Source: Lachnospiraceae bacterium UBA7086 (GTDB taxonomy: Bacteria > Bacillota > Clostridia > Lachnospirales > Lachnospiraceae). From it: 26,538 bases of DNA. Location: NCBI GenBank assembly GCA_002492525.1, contig DKZA01000040.1, forward strand, positions 70,095-96,632. Reading direction: 5' to 3'. Shown here piece after piece: positions 8,096-16,138 of the stretch. How positions within the stretch are numbered: the first letter of the stretch is position 1; every line of letters begins with the position of its first letter. Below the pieces are notes generated by a model. That model saw only the letters and a program-made list of their open reading frames with translations. It did no database searches and was not told where the DNA came from. The position numbers were made by a program, and so were the translations under genes.

Positions 8096-8128
8096 GACCG
8101 CATATACTCACGGAGTATGGCGGTTTTT
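8096..8128 (+). terminator. Intrinsic terminator
   Basis: ACCGC plus ATACTC pair with GAGTAT plus GCGGT around a three-base loop, with one internal bulge, and TTTTT follows. It ends the metG-hydrolase-small protein unit. Confidence 0.75.
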
Positions 8129-8209
8129 GTATGTTGCAGGAATGTTTTAATGTTTTTTGCTTATACTATATCTGTATGATTTCAATGATTGTCAAGAAGG
8201 AGGCAGAAA

Positions 8210-9202
8210 ATGAAAATTGCTTTTTTTAGTACAAAACCTTATGACAGGCTCTGGTTCGAGCCTATGGGAAAAGAGTATGGTTTTGACATCCGGTTTTATG
8301 AGGTGCCGTTCCAGGAGGAGACCATATCTTTGGCGCAGGGATTTGACGCAGTGTGTATTTTCGTAAACGATTATGTGAATGAAAATATGATACAGTCGCT
8401 TTACGATATGCATGTGAAGGCAATCCTTTTAAGAAGTGCCGGTTTTAATAATGTGGATGTGAAGGCGGCCGAGGATAAAGTGCTGATTCTTCGTGTACCC
8501 AGCTATTCGCCGGAAGCCGTGGCGGAGTTTGCCATGGGTATGCTGCTGACTGTAAACCGTTATACCCATAAGGCTTATAACAGAACCAGAGATTTCAATA
8601 TGAGTCTGAACGGTCTCATGGGCGTGGACCTTTATCATAAGGTGGCAGGTATTATTGGTACCGGTAAGATCGGACAGGCGATGATACGGATCTGTAACGG
8701 ATTTGGGATGCAGGTCCTTGCCTATGATCCATACCCCAATTTAAAGCTGGACGCAGAGTATGTGTCCCTGGATGAGATTATGTCCAAGTCAGATGTCATA
8801 TCCCTGCATTGTCCGTTGACTTCCGAGACAAAACACATTGTCAATAAAGACACGATTGAGCGGATGAAGGAGGGTGTCTATCTGGTCAATACATCCCGCG
8901 GGGCTTTGATTGATACGGATGCATTGATCAACGGGCTTGTGGCCGGCAAATTCGGCGGTGTGGGTCTGGATGTATATGAGGAAGAGGAAGGAATCTTCTA
9001 TGAAGATAAGTCCAATGAGATCATGCGTGACGAAAATCTTGCCAGATTGATGACTTTTCCCAATGTGCTGATTACTTCCCATATGGGGTTTTTTACGAAG
9101 GAGGCAACACAGGCTATTGCCAAAGTGACTCTGGAGAACGCTTATGCGTTGGAAAACGGCCTTCCGTTAGTCAATAAGGTAGGAGCCGAGGCAGCCAAGT
9201 AG
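8210..9202 (+). CDS. ldhA: D-lactate dehydrogenase (NAD-dependent 2-hydroxyacid dehydrogenase)
   Basis: Reduces pyruvate to D-lactate with NADH in the cytosol, a fermentative redox sink. The 330-residue length and the sequence closely follow Escherichia coli LdhA (329 residues) from the N-terminus. Landmarks are AVCIFVNDYVN and the RSAGFNNVD substrate-binding loop, the nucleotide fold GTGKIG (150-155) with acidic D in AYDPYPN, the catalytic arginine in NTSRGALID, the glutamate in GLDVYEEEEG and the histidine in TSHMGFFTKEA. The AAGGAGG site at 8196-8202 fixes the ATG at 8210; an upstream in-frame start is not supported. A TATACT -10-like box is at 8162-8167 without a convincing -35, and I see no Rex-type operator. 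It stands alone between two transcription units. Confidence 0.93.
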   Translation: MKIAFFSTKPYDRLWFEPMGKEYGFDIRFYEVPFQEETISLAQGFDAVCIFVNDYVNENMIQSLYDMHVKAILLRSAGFNNVDVKAAEDKVLILRVPSYSPEAVAEFAMGMLLTVNRYTHKAYNRTRDFNMSLNGLMGVDLYHKVAGIIGTGKIGQAMIRICNGFGMQVLAYDPYPNLKLDAEYVSLDEIMSKSDVISLHCPLTSETKHIVNKDTIERMKEGVYLVNTSRGALIDTDALINGLVAGKFGGVGLDVYEEEEGIFYEDKSNEIMRDENLARLMTFPNVLITSHMGFFTKEATQAIAKVTLENAYALENGLPLVNKVGAEAAK

Positions 9203-9255
9203 TCCTGAAAGGCCGGCGGATTACGGATACAATGGCCGGACATTCGTATGTGTGG

Positions 9256-9284
9256 TTGTAATTTCATGGCAAATACGGTAAAAT
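9256..9284 (+). promoter_or_regulatory. Putative promoter for the GNAT / HD-GYP unit
   Basis: TTGTAA (9256-9261), 17 bases, TAAAAT (9279-9284), 24 bases before the GNAT start. Spacing is ideal and the -10 differs at one position. Confidence 0.6.
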
Positions 9285-9307
9285 AATATGAGATTATCAA
9301 AGGAGCC

Positions 9308-9787
9308 ATGGGTGGTTTGGAGACGGAATATCAAGTCAGAAGTGCATATCGGAATGAGTGGGACGATGCCATGGCACTGGCCTGGAGAACCTTTTTGAAG
9401 TTTGAAGCAGATGTCTATACTCCGGAGGGAGTGAAAAATTTCCAGAATTTTATCACCGATTCCACACTGCATCGAATGTTTGTGATGGGGGCATATCAGA
9501 TGTTTGTTGCACTGGATGGAGAGAAGATTGTCGGTATGGTTACGCTGCGGGGCGATGTACACATCTCACTGCTGTTTGTGGAGGAGAAGTATCACAGACA
9601 GGGGATTGGACGTAATCTGATCCGGCATCTTTGTGATTATCTTCGGACCAAGGGACAGGCCAGTCGTGTGACCGTGAACGCTTCTCCTTACGGAGTCGGG
9701 TTCTATCATAAGCTGGGATTTAAAGATCTTGGCCCGGAAGAGCAGAAAGATGGCATTATCTATACGCCGATGGAGTTCATATTGTAA
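9308..9787 (+). CDS. GNAT family N-acetyltransferase
   Basis: A 159-residue acetyl-CoA-dependent acyltransferase of the GNAT fold. The acetyl-CoA-binding motif A is clear near residues 88-108: strand ISLLFVEEKY followed by HRQGIGRNLI, matching the R/Q-x-x-G-x-G/A pattern. The C-terminal part has NASPYGVGFYHKLGF, the usual motif B region. The N-terminus has an acceptor-binding helix (WDDAMALAWRTFLKF). The substrate is unknown. AAAGGAG eight bases upstream supports the start. Only 16 bases separate it from the HD-GYP gene, so the two are probably co-transcribed. Confidence 0.88.
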   Translation: MGGLETEYQVRSAYRNEWDDAMALAWRTFLKFEADVYTPEGVKNFQNFITDSTLHRMFVMGAYQMFVALDGEKIVGMVTLRGDVHISLLFVEEKYHRQGIGRNLIRHLCDYLRTKGQASRVTVNASPYGVGFYHKLGFKDLGPEEQKDGIIYTPMEFIL

Positions 9788-9803
9788 TATATGGGGGAAT
9801 CTT

Positions 9804-11060
9804 ATGGAGTATATTAAGAGCAAGGATATTTTCCTGCTGATGCGGGATATCATGAAATTGATCAATCCGACCCTGATGGAGCATGGTTCCAGGGTTGCTT
9901 ACATAGTCTATAAAATGCTGCAGGAAGAAAACCGGTATGAAGAGTTTGAACTGGCGGATATTGTCATGGTTGCGACCATGCATGATATCGGTGCCTATAA
10001 GACGGAAAAGACCCGGATGAATGACATGCTGCAGTATGAGACCAGAGACAATATGGCACATTCAATCTATGGATATCTTTTCTTCAAATACCTGTCTCCG
10101 CTGCCCGATCTGTCCAAGGTGATCATGTATCATCACAGGGATTACGAAAAGCTGAAAGATTCGGACTATGAATATAAAGATGTGGCGGCGTATGTGAATA
10201 TTGCAGAGAAGATTGATATATATGCCAATACCATGGGAACACGTTTTGATGTCAATATGTTCCGGAAACAGGCGGGAACCAAGCTTTCTGAAACGGGACT
10301 GGAACGGTTCTATCAGTGTAACGATAAGTATAATCTGCTGGAAAAGATAAAGGGCGAGGAGTATAAACAGGAGTTGGATGAGATTGTGGAATATATGATC
10401 TTTTCCAATGAGGATAAGAAGCGTTTTCTGGAAATGCTGATGTACTGCTATGGGTTTGCCAGGGAGTCTATGGTACTGGATACGGTGACGGCAGTTTGTA
10501 TCTGTGAAGAGATATGTCAGATGATGTTTCTGCCTGAGCAGGAGAGAGAGATTCTCTATTATGCGACTCTGATTCATGATATCGGTATGCTTGCCATACC
10601 CCAGGAGATTATTCGCGCACTGCGGAGGTTGAAGAAGGAAGAGATCAAGATAGTCCGCAGCCATATAGAGATTGCGCGCAAACACCTGGAGACTAGAATG
10701 AAGGATGAAGTGCTCGATATTGCACTCGCACATCATGAGAGAGGCGATGGCAGCGGTTATCCGAACCGGTTAAAGGAAGGACAGATCAGTCTGCATCAGG
10801 GAATCCTTCAGGTAGTAGATGTGGTAAGTGCGCTCGTCAGTAAGAGAAGTTACAGAGAGGCTATGTCCAAACAACAGGTGATTGGTCTGCTGAATGAGGA
10901 GGCTTCCAAGAAGCAGTTAAAGCAGCAGATCGTTTCCATGTTTGTTAATTCCTATGATGAGATTATGGAACATGTGAAGACAGAAACGGCCAGAACACTT
11001 AAGATGTATCAGACACTTAATCTGCAATATCAGCAGGTGAGCAAGAAATATAAAATTTAA
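9804..11060 (+). CDS. Tandem-HD protein with HD-GYP signature, probable cyclic-di-GMP phosphodiesterase
   Basis: A 418-residue cytosolic protein with two HD-type domains. The first (about 20-150) has H27, H60-D61 (MHDIGAY), a histidine in MAHSIYGY and the pair in MYHHRDYE. The second (about 235-390) has H258-D259, a histidine in RSHIEIARKHL, and the HD-GYP signature HHERGDGSGYP from residue 310, then QVVDVVSAL with the last aspartate. HD-GYP enzymes hydrolyse cyclic-di-GMP to pGpG or GMP. Two features are non-canonical: HDIGM replaces HDIGK (the lysine is lost), and the first helix of this domain lacks the usual histidine. Activity may therefore be reduced, or binding may replace catalysis. 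There is no receiver or sensor domain. The start follows GGGGGA; the 25-codon in-frame extension into the GNAT gene is rejected. Confidence 0.87.
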   Translation: MEYIKSKDIFLLMRDIMKLINPTLMEHGSRVAYIVYKMLQEENRYEEFELADIVMVATMHDIGAYKTEKTRMNDMLQYETRDNMAHSIYGYLFFKYLSPLPDLSKVIMYHHRDYEKLKDSDYEYKDVAAYVNIAEKIDIYANTMGTRFDVNMFRKQAGTKLSETGLERFYQCNDKYNLLEKIKGEEYKQELDEIVEYMIFSNEDKKRFLEMLMYCYGFARESMVLDTVTAVCICEEICQMMFLPEQEREILYYATLIHDIGMLAIPQEIIRALRRLKKEEIKIVRSHIEIARKHLETRMKDEVLDIALAHHERGDGSGYPNRLKEGQISLHQGILQVVDVVSALVSKRSYREAMSKQQVIGLLNEEASKKQLKQQIVSMFVNSYDEIMEHVKTETARTLKMYQTLNLQYQQVSKKYKI

Positions 11061-11128
11061 ATTAATTTATATTTTATTAAATTTCGTATTTTATGTAGCT
11101 TTTTGTGGCATTTTGCGACATTTTGTAA

Positions 11129-11134
11129 TATAAT
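11129..11134 (+). promoter_or_regulatory. Perfect -10 box before the YesL gene
   Basis: TATAAT at 11129-11134, about 30 bases before the start. No good -35 lies 16-18 bases upstream, so the promoter would depend on its AT-rich surroundings or an activator. No clear terminator separates this from the HD-GYP gene. Confidence 0.45.
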
Positions 11135-11163
11135 GTAATCGTATCTTTTGAAAAGAGGCTTTT

Positions 11164-11847
11164 ATGGGTAAAATATTTGACTTAGACAGCCCTGTCATGC
11201 GGTTTTTAAACCGTCTGGCGGATTTGTTGATTTTGAATTTCTTGATGATTGCCTGCTGTATTCCGATCATAACGATAGGTGCCGCGAATACGGCTATGCA
11301 TTATGTTCTGCTTAAGATGATCCGCGGGGAAGAGGGATATCTGATCAGGGGGTTTTTTAAGTCTTTTAAACTGAATTTTAAGCAGGCCACTGTTTTGTGG
11401 CTTATTATGCTGTTGGTTATACTTGTCTATGTTGGAGATGCACTTATCTTTCATTATTCCTTGCTTCCGTTTCCCAAGGCATTGGTGATTGCTGTGGTGG
11501 CGATAGCTATTTTGCTTTTGATGACAGCGATTTATGTATTTCCGTTGCAGGCAAGATTTGAGAATTCGATTAAGAATACGCTTAAAAATGCAATGATTTT
11601 AGCGTTTGCCAATTTGCCCAAAACGATATTGATGTTAGTTTTTTATGCAGTACCGTTAGTGATAGGGTATTTTTCAACGTATTCACTGATATTTGTAATC
11701 ATGTTTGGTATTACGGTTCCGGCATATGGAGCAGCATGGCTGTATAGCGGCATTTTTAAGAAAATTGAACCGGAAGAGGAAGGGGTCGTCTCCGATTTGG
11801 ATTTTTCTATTAATGTAGAGAAGGAGAATGGGGAAATCGATGGATAA
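11164..11847 (+). CDS. YesL family membrane protein (DUF624)
   Basis: A 227-residue integral membrane protein of the YesL/DUF624 family. It opens with the family-typical short cytoplasmic start (FDLDSPVMRFLNRLADLLILN), then several membrane helices at roughly 18-45, 75-97, 100-125, 145-170 and 172-195, and ends in an acidic cytoplasmic tail. The IITIGAANTAMHYVLLKM stretch after helix 1 is characteristic. The molecular function is unproven; family genes are frequently next to CUT1 sugar ABC transporters and their two-component systems (as in Bacillus yes genes), and here a CUT1 importer starts 1.7 kb downstream. AGAGG precedes the ATG. Its last eight bases overlap the GGDEF gene start. Confidence 0.85.
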   Translation: MGKIFDLDSPVMRFLNRLADLLILNFLMIACCIPIITIGAANTAMHYVLLKMIRGEEGYLIRGFFKSFKLNFKQATVLWLIMLLVILVYVGDALIFHYSLLPFPKALVIAVVAIAILLLMTAIYVFPLQARFENSIKNTLKNAMILAFANLPKTILMLVFYAVPLVIGYFSTYSLIFVIMFGITVPAYGAAWLYSGIFKKIEPEEEGVVSDLDFSINVEKENGEIDG

Positions 11848-13336
11848 TAGGAACAAGTCAAGTGTATTACAGTGGGTTATCCCAACGGCCATTATGATGG
11901 TAGTCGTTATGGCTATGTTGATTAATTTTTCTAATAAAAGCAGTACCGAAGCGGAAGAAACGGTAGCCAAGACGCTGCTTGCTTCCACGGAATCTTTTGG
12001 CAGCCGGTTTATAAATCAGCTTGATGTTGTGAAAAGTACTGCGAAGCCGGTCAGGGCCCTCCTGGAAAAAGAGGGGGCAGATGATCCTGAGCGAGTGGTG
12101 CAGCTTCTGGGAATTATGGTGGAGTGTTCTGATGTTTACAAAGTGGTTTATTGTGATGTGAATGGAAAAGGTCTGGATCAGAACGGCGCGGAAGTATCCA
12201 TTGCCGGAACAGATTATTTTGCAGCACTTCAACAGCCTGAGACGCCGTATATCTATACGGAAGAAGGGCAGCCTACCATTATAATTGCCGAACACATCGC
12301 CACAGAGAATTTACAGGGATATTTGTTGCTTTATTATCCAATGTTGGAGTTTAGCACAATGATGTCCAAGTCGGGTTATGATTCCGTTTCTTTTCTGACA
12401 GTTATAGACGAGAATGGTAAAATATTAGGGGTAAGCGGAGCTGGAACCAGCAACTGTCTGGCCACAGGGAATCTTTTGGAGGCGATTGAGCCGGATAACA
12501 GTGATACTGCCAGAACGATGCGTAATCGTATTAGTAACGGCTCGCGCGCAACTTCTGAGATCACGATGGGTAAGCAGGCACACATGCTGGCATATGTGCC
12601 GTTAGGTATCAATCATTGGGAACTGGTGCTGGGTGTCAGTCAGGATTATGTAGGAAGACAGGTTAATTATCAGTGGAGAAATACGAAGAGCATGGTTTCG
12701 GCTCTGATCGTGGTTATCTTTGCTTTCTTATGTATTGTTGTAATCATCAATATCGTGAGCAGGATACGCAGCAACGAGAAGCGCAAAGAATTGGAGGATA
12801 AGGCGGATACGGATCTGCTTACCGGATTGAACAATAAGCTTGCAACGGAACGTAAGATTAAAACATATATGGCGCAGAATCCACAGTCTCAGTCCATGAT
12901 GTTTCTTCTGGATATTGATAATTTTAAAAAGATTAACGATACCATGGGCCATGCTTTTGGAGATGAGGTGTTAAGGTCGCTGGGGATACAGATTGGATCA
13001 ATCTTCAGAGCAACCGATATTATTGGCCGTGTAGGCGGCGATGAATTTATGATTTTCCTCAAAGGAATTCCGGACGAGGAGGCCATCCTTAAGGAAGCGA
13101 AGAAAGTAGAGACTTTCTTTAAAGGATTTCAGGCCGGCGAATATGTGAAATATGCCGCGACCGCCAGTATCGGCGTGGCAATCTTCCCGCAGGAGGGAGC
13201 CGATTTTGAAACCTTGTATAAGGCTGCAGATCAGGGATTGTATAAAGCAAAGAAGCGCGGCAAGAATCAGTTAGCTTTCTACAGCGAGGAGAGATCTTCG
13301 ACGAAGCAGGAGAAGACGGCTGATAAAGCAGAATAA
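11840..13336 (+). CDS. Membrane-bound diguanylate cyclase (extracytoplasmic sensor + GGDEF)
   Basis: A 498-residue signalling protein predicted to make cyclic-di-GMP from two GTP. Transmembrane helix 1 is at about 10-31, an extracytoplasmic ligand-sensing region at about 35-275 has the look of a double-Cache (dCache) fold, helix 2 is at about 278-300, and GGDEF is at about 320-480. The active-site motif is intact (G399-G-D-E-F403), and R390-x-x-D393 sits exactly five residues before it, an intact product-inhibition I-site. I place the start at 11840, with GGGGA five bases upstream. An ATG at 11828 also has AAGGAG, but only one base away. It overlaps yesL by eight bases, so the two are translationally coupled, and a strong terminator follows. 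The ligand is unknown; a sugar or related small molecule fits the neighbours (inference). Confidence 0.92.
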   Translation: MDNRNKSSVLQWVIPTAIMMVVVMAMLINFSNKSSTEAEETVAKTLLASTESFGSRFINQLDVVKSTAKPVRALLEKEGADDPERVVQLLGIMVECSDVYKVVYCDVNGKGLDQNGAEVSIAGTDYFAALQQPETPYIYTEEGQPTIIIAEHIATENLQGYLLLYYPMLEFSTMMSKSGYDSVSFLTVIDENGKILGVSGAGTSNCLATGNLLEAIEPDNSDTARTMRNRISNGSRATSEITMGKQAHMLAYVPLGINHWELVLGVSQDYVGRQVNYQWRNTKSMVSALIVVIFAFLCIVVIINIVSRIRSNEKRKELEDKADTDLLTGLNNKLATERKIKTYMAQNPQSQSMMFLLDIDNFKKINDTMGHAFGDEVLRSLGIQIGSIFRATDIIGRVGGDEFMIFLKGIPDEEAILKEAKKVETFFKGFQAGEYVKYAATASIGVAIFPQEGADFETLYKAADQGLYKAKKRGKNQLAFYSEERSSTKQEKTADKAE

Positions 13337-13345
13337 AGCGGAGAT

Positions 13346-13378
13346 AAATAAGACGGCGGGTTACGCCGTCTTATTTTT
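13346..13378 (+). terminator. Intrinsic terminator after the GGDEF gene
   Basis: AAATAAGACGGCG pairs with CGCCGTCTTATTT around a short GGTTA loop, followed by further T. It is one of the strongest terminators in the window and can act on both strands. Confidence 0.9.
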
Positions 13379-13426
13379 GAGGGAATCAAAGTAAAAATAA
13401 GTTTTTCCGAAATAATCAGAAAAGGG

Positions 13427-13455
13427 TTGACATTGTGGAAAAAGAAGGATAGAAT
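13427..13455 (+). promoter_or_regulatory. Strong sigma-A promoter for the sugar ABC operon
   Basis: TTGACA (13427-13432), exactly 17 bases, TAGAAT (13450-13455). Transcription should start near 13462, giving a leader of about 77 bases. Confidence 0.8.
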
Positions 13456-13463
13456 AAGAATAC

Positions 13464-13521
13464 GAAAACGATTAAGTAACTTGCAATCCTGTAAGAGAGT
13501 CGTTTTCAGACAAATTTTTTT
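13464..13521 (+). promoter_or_regulatory. Structured leader at the binding-protein gene
   Basis: GAAAACGA (13464-13471) pairs perfectly with TCGTTTTC (13500-13507), enclosing an inner hairpin CTTGCA/TGTAAG. Seven T (13515-13521) lie just before AAGGAGG, but seven bases after the stem, which is too far for a standard terminator. The left arm, at the start of the transcript, also resembles half of a cre/LacI-type operator. The structure may stabilise the message or mask an operator; I cannot choose. Confidence 0.4.
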
Positions 13522-13538
13522 AAGGAGGAAATGAAAAA

Positions 13539-14987
13539 GTGAAAAAGAAAGTAGTGAGTATTTTACTGGCAACAGCTATGGTAGTTACTCTTGCTGGCTG
13601 TGGCGGCAGTGATGCACCGGCGGCAGAGGCACCGGCAGCAGAAGCTCCCGCAGCAGAGGAGCCTGCAGCAGAGGAGCCTGCAGCAGAGGAGCCCGCAGCA
13701 GAGGCACCGGCAGCAGAAGCTCCCGCAGCAGATGGTGAGCTGGCTTACAGCGGCAACATCTCCATCATGCACTTCTCCACATCTGAGGAGTCTGAAGGTA
13801 ATGGCGGTTCCGATGGTTTCAGAACATGTCTGGCTAACTGGATGGACGCACACAGCAACATCACATTAGACGAGGAAGTTCTGGCAAATGACGATTATAA
13901 GACACAGATTGCTACACGTGCAGCAGCAGATGATCTTCCGGATGTGTTCCTGCTTCAGGGTATGAACACCATCAACTGGTCAAAACAGGGTCTGTTATAT
14001 GATCTGACAGATTCTATTAAGAACTCTCAGTATGCTGCTAATTACAACATGGATTATCTTGTACCCTTTACAGCAGACGGCAAGTATTATGCATATCCTG
14101 CTCTGACAGGTGGTACATGTACAGTAGTTATCTACGATGAGGCTATGTGGAAAGAGGCAGGATTTGATTCCTTCCCGACCACTTGGGCTGATGTAGAGAA
14201 AGCGGCTGAGTACTTTAGCGGCCAGGGTATCGACACCATCGCATTTGGTAACTCCGGTCAGTGGCAGCTTAACTCCTGCTTCGTATCCTGCTTAGGTTAC
14301 CAGTACACAGGTACACAGTGGTTCTCCGATATCATCGCAGGTACAGGCGATTTCGAGGCACCTGAGTTTGTAGCAGCTTTAACAGAGACACAGCGTCTCT
14401 TCCATGACACAGACATCTTCAATGATGACTTCAATGCTGTTAACAACGAAGAAGCACGTGAGTATTACATCTCCGGCGATGCTGCTGCATTTATCGGCGG
14501 TAACTGGGATGCTTCCTATATCCAGGCTTCTCTGGAAGGAACAGATAAGTACAACACAACCAAGTTCGCAGTACTTCCTCAGGCAGCAGATGCTACCAAG
14601 TATGAGAAGTTCCAGAACATCGGTCTTGGTTATGGTATGGCAATCAGCGCTAAGGCAGCTCAGGATCCTGACAAACTTGCAGCTTGTATCGACCTTTGCG
14701 AGTATCTGACAGGTACAGCTTTCTCTGAGTATGTAGGTGCTAACTACGCTCTGGCTGGTTTCTGCAGTTCCGATGTTGATCTGTCCAAGTTCGACCAGTA
14801 CACACAGGATTTCTACAACTTCTCCTATGTGGACAACAAGGGCTGTGAGATTTATGACTCTTATGTAGATGGTTCCGTATGGTCCGTACTTAACACAGAG
14901 ATGCAGGAAATGGTTAACGGTGACAAAGATCCCGCAACTGTAGCGGCAGATACACAGGCTGCATACAAAGCATATCTGGGTCAGTAA
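13539..14987 (+). CDS. Sugar ABC transporter substrate-binding lipoprotein (family 1, CUT1)
   Basis: A 482-residue extracellular solute-binding protein that captures a sugar and delivers it to the permeases encoded downstream. The lipoprotein signal ends in LAGC with the lipidated cysteine at 21. A low-complexity linker of eight PAAE-type pentapeptides (about 25-64) tethers the binding domain to the membrane. The remaining 415 residues have family-1 features (for example LANWMDAHSN, DDLPDVFLLQG, YDEAMWKEAGF, GDAAAFIGGNWD). The ligand cannot be read from sequence. The GTG start has AAGGAGG ten bases upstream; a nearer ATG at 13531 opens only a three-codon frame. Base and codon use is more biased (many GCA, ACA and CTT codons) than in its regulatory neighbours, as expected for a highly expressed gene. 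A strong hairpin, not a clean terminator, separates it from the permeases. Confidence 0.93.
   Translation: MKKKVVSILLATAMVVTLAGCGGSDAPAAEAPAAEAPAAEEPAAEEPAAEEPAAEAPAAEAPAADGELAYSGNISIMHFSTSEESEGNGGSDGFRTCLANWMDAHSNITLDEEVLANDDYKTQIATRAAADDLPDVFLLQGMNTINWSKQGLLYDLTDSIKNSQYAANYNMDYLVPFTADGKYYAYPALTGGTCTVVIYDEAMWKEAGFDSFPTTWADVEKAAEYFSGQGIDTIAFGNSGQWQLNSCFVSCLGYQYTGTQWFSDIIAGTGDFEAPEFVAALTETQRLFHDTDIFNDDFNAVNNEEAREYYISGDAAAFIGGNWDASYIQASLEGTDKYNTTKFAVLPQAADATKYEKFQNIGLGYGMAISAKAAQDPDKLAACIDLCEYLTGTAFSEYVGANYALAGFCSSDVDLSKFDQYTQDFYNFSYVDNKGCEIYDSYVDGSVWSVLNTEMQEMVNGDKDPATVAADTQAAYKAYLGQ
13612..13731 (+). repeat. 15-bp tandem repeats encoding a PAAE linker
   Basis: Eight 15-bp units encode the pentapeptides PAAEA/PAAEE behind the lipidated cysteine. 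A 32-bp block is repeated exactly (13626-13657 and 13698-13729), pointing to expansion by slippage or unequal exchange. Copy number is likely to vary between strains. Confidence 0.85.
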
Positions 14988-15015
14988 GATTGTAAGATTA
15001 AGTAATGTAAGGAAT

Positions 15016-15059
15016 AGGTATACCGCCTGGGAGAGTATCTCCCGGGCGGATTCTTACCT
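15016..15059 (+). promoter_or_regulatory. Strong intercistronic hairpin without U-tract
   Basis: CCGCCTGGGAG (15023-15033) pairs with CTCCCGGGCGG (15039-15049) with one G-U pair and a five-base loop, and an outer AGGTA/TACCT adds to the stem. No T-run follows. Such structures between a binding-protein gene and its permeases commonly protect the upstream message and lower downstream expression. A second small hairpin with a TCTT loop lies at 15083-15102. Confidence 0.7.
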
Positions 15060-15154
15060 GAAAAGGGTTAGTTTTTGAGTAAGCGAAGCGTCTTCGTTTC
15101 GCGTTTGGGGTATGTCTCAGCAAGAGCATAAAATAAGAAATGGGGGACGATTGT

Positions 15155-16123
15155 ATGCTGAAGTCTATCAAACCGAAAAAATGGGTTGTAGCTGCATATC
15201 TGGCTGTGCCTGTGGCACTTTATGTGTTCACGGTTTTTGCACCGCTTGTGGCAGCTCTTTTTTATAGCTTTTTCGAGTGGAAGGGCGGGCCTGTCAAAAC
15301 CTTCAATGGTCTGGCTAACTACTCTCAGTTGATTCATGATCAGGTATTCTGGAACGCTTTCTGGCATAATATTTTCCTGGTTGTGGTATGTATTATCGGG
15401 CAGATCGGTCTTGCGTTTATCGTGGTGCTGCTGATCAATTCCAAGGTGACGAAGCTTCAGGGGATTCACAGAACTTTTGGTTTCTTCCCGAGTACTATTT
15501 CGGCAGTCTGCATCGGTTTTATTTGGACTATGATTTATGATTCCAAGAGAGGTTTGCTTAATTACTTTTTAGAGCAGATTGGCAGAGGCGATTTAAAGAA
15601 GGTATGGCTGAATGAGCCCAGTCTTGTTATGCTGTTAGTATCGATTCCTTTGATTTGGCAGTTTATCGGTTATTATATGGTTATTCTTTTGTCGGCAGTG
15701 TCTTCTATCAGCACAGAAGTCCTGGAGTCGGCGGAGATTGACGGCGCTACTGGAATACAGCGTGCGCGCTACATAGTATTACCTTTGATTAAGAATACGC
15801 TGCTTGTTTGTATCACCCTTTGTGTAGCGGGTAATATGAAAGCATTTGATAATATTTATGTTATGACCGCAGGTGGCCCTGGCTACTCTTCCATGGTTAT
15901 GGCAATGTACGGATACAAAGTTTCCTTTGAACAGTCTAACTTAGGTTATGGCTCCTGTATTTCTGTTGGTATCTTCGTATTGGCGCTGGCAGTAATCGGC
16001 GGTTCCCAGTTGCTTATGAATTATCTTATGACGGACAGCTATGACCGCAATGAGAGGAAGCACCTGAAGCAGATTGAGAAAGAAAGAAAACAGGCGATGA
16101 AAAATCGTCAGGCAAACGCATAA
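15155..16123 (+). CDS. Sugar ABC transporter permease 1 (MalF/UgpA-type)
   Basis: A 322-residue inner-membrane permease of the binding-protein-dependent (CUT1) class. The start at 15155 has GGGGGA eight bases upstream; the in-frame ATG at 15140 overlaps that ribosome site and is less likely. The first helix is at about 13-35 (AYLAVPVALYVFTVFAPLVAAL), followed by an extracytoplasmic loop and five more helices. The EAA loop that docks on the ATPase is visible near residue 190 (ESAEIDGATGIQRARYIVLP), with the conserved glycine. The C-terminus is a charged tail with many K, R and E residues. It is 15 bases before permease 2 and shares its operon. The substrate is unknown. Confidence 0.92.
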   Translation: MLKSIKPKKWVVAAYLAVPVALYVFTVFAPLVAALFYSFFEWKGGPVKTFNGLANYSQLIHDQVFWNAFWHNIFLVVVCIIGQIGLAFIVVLLINSKVTKLQGIHRTFGFFPSTISAVCIGFIWTMIYDSKRGLLNYFLEQIGRGDLKKVWLNEPSLVMLLVSIPLIWQFIGYYMVILLSAVSSISTEVLESAEIDGATGIQRARYIVLPLIKNTLLVCITLCVAGNMKAFDNIYVMTAGGPGYSSMVMAMYGYKVSFEQSNLGYGSCISVGIFVLALAVIGGSQLLMNYLMTDSYDRNERKHLKQIEKERKQAMKNRQANA

Positions 16124-16138
16124 AGGAGGGGTTCTGCG

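Noticed and set aside
13463..13476. cre-like CcpA site at the sugar operon start
   Set aside because: Only the left half fits the consensus well; the right half has several mismatches and the same bases form a leader hairpin. Mentioned in the leader entry, not called.
13563..13853. Cysteine- and leucine-rich minus-strand frame opposite the binding-protein linker
   Set aside because: It is the antisense image of the alanine-rich repeat codons and has no start signals.
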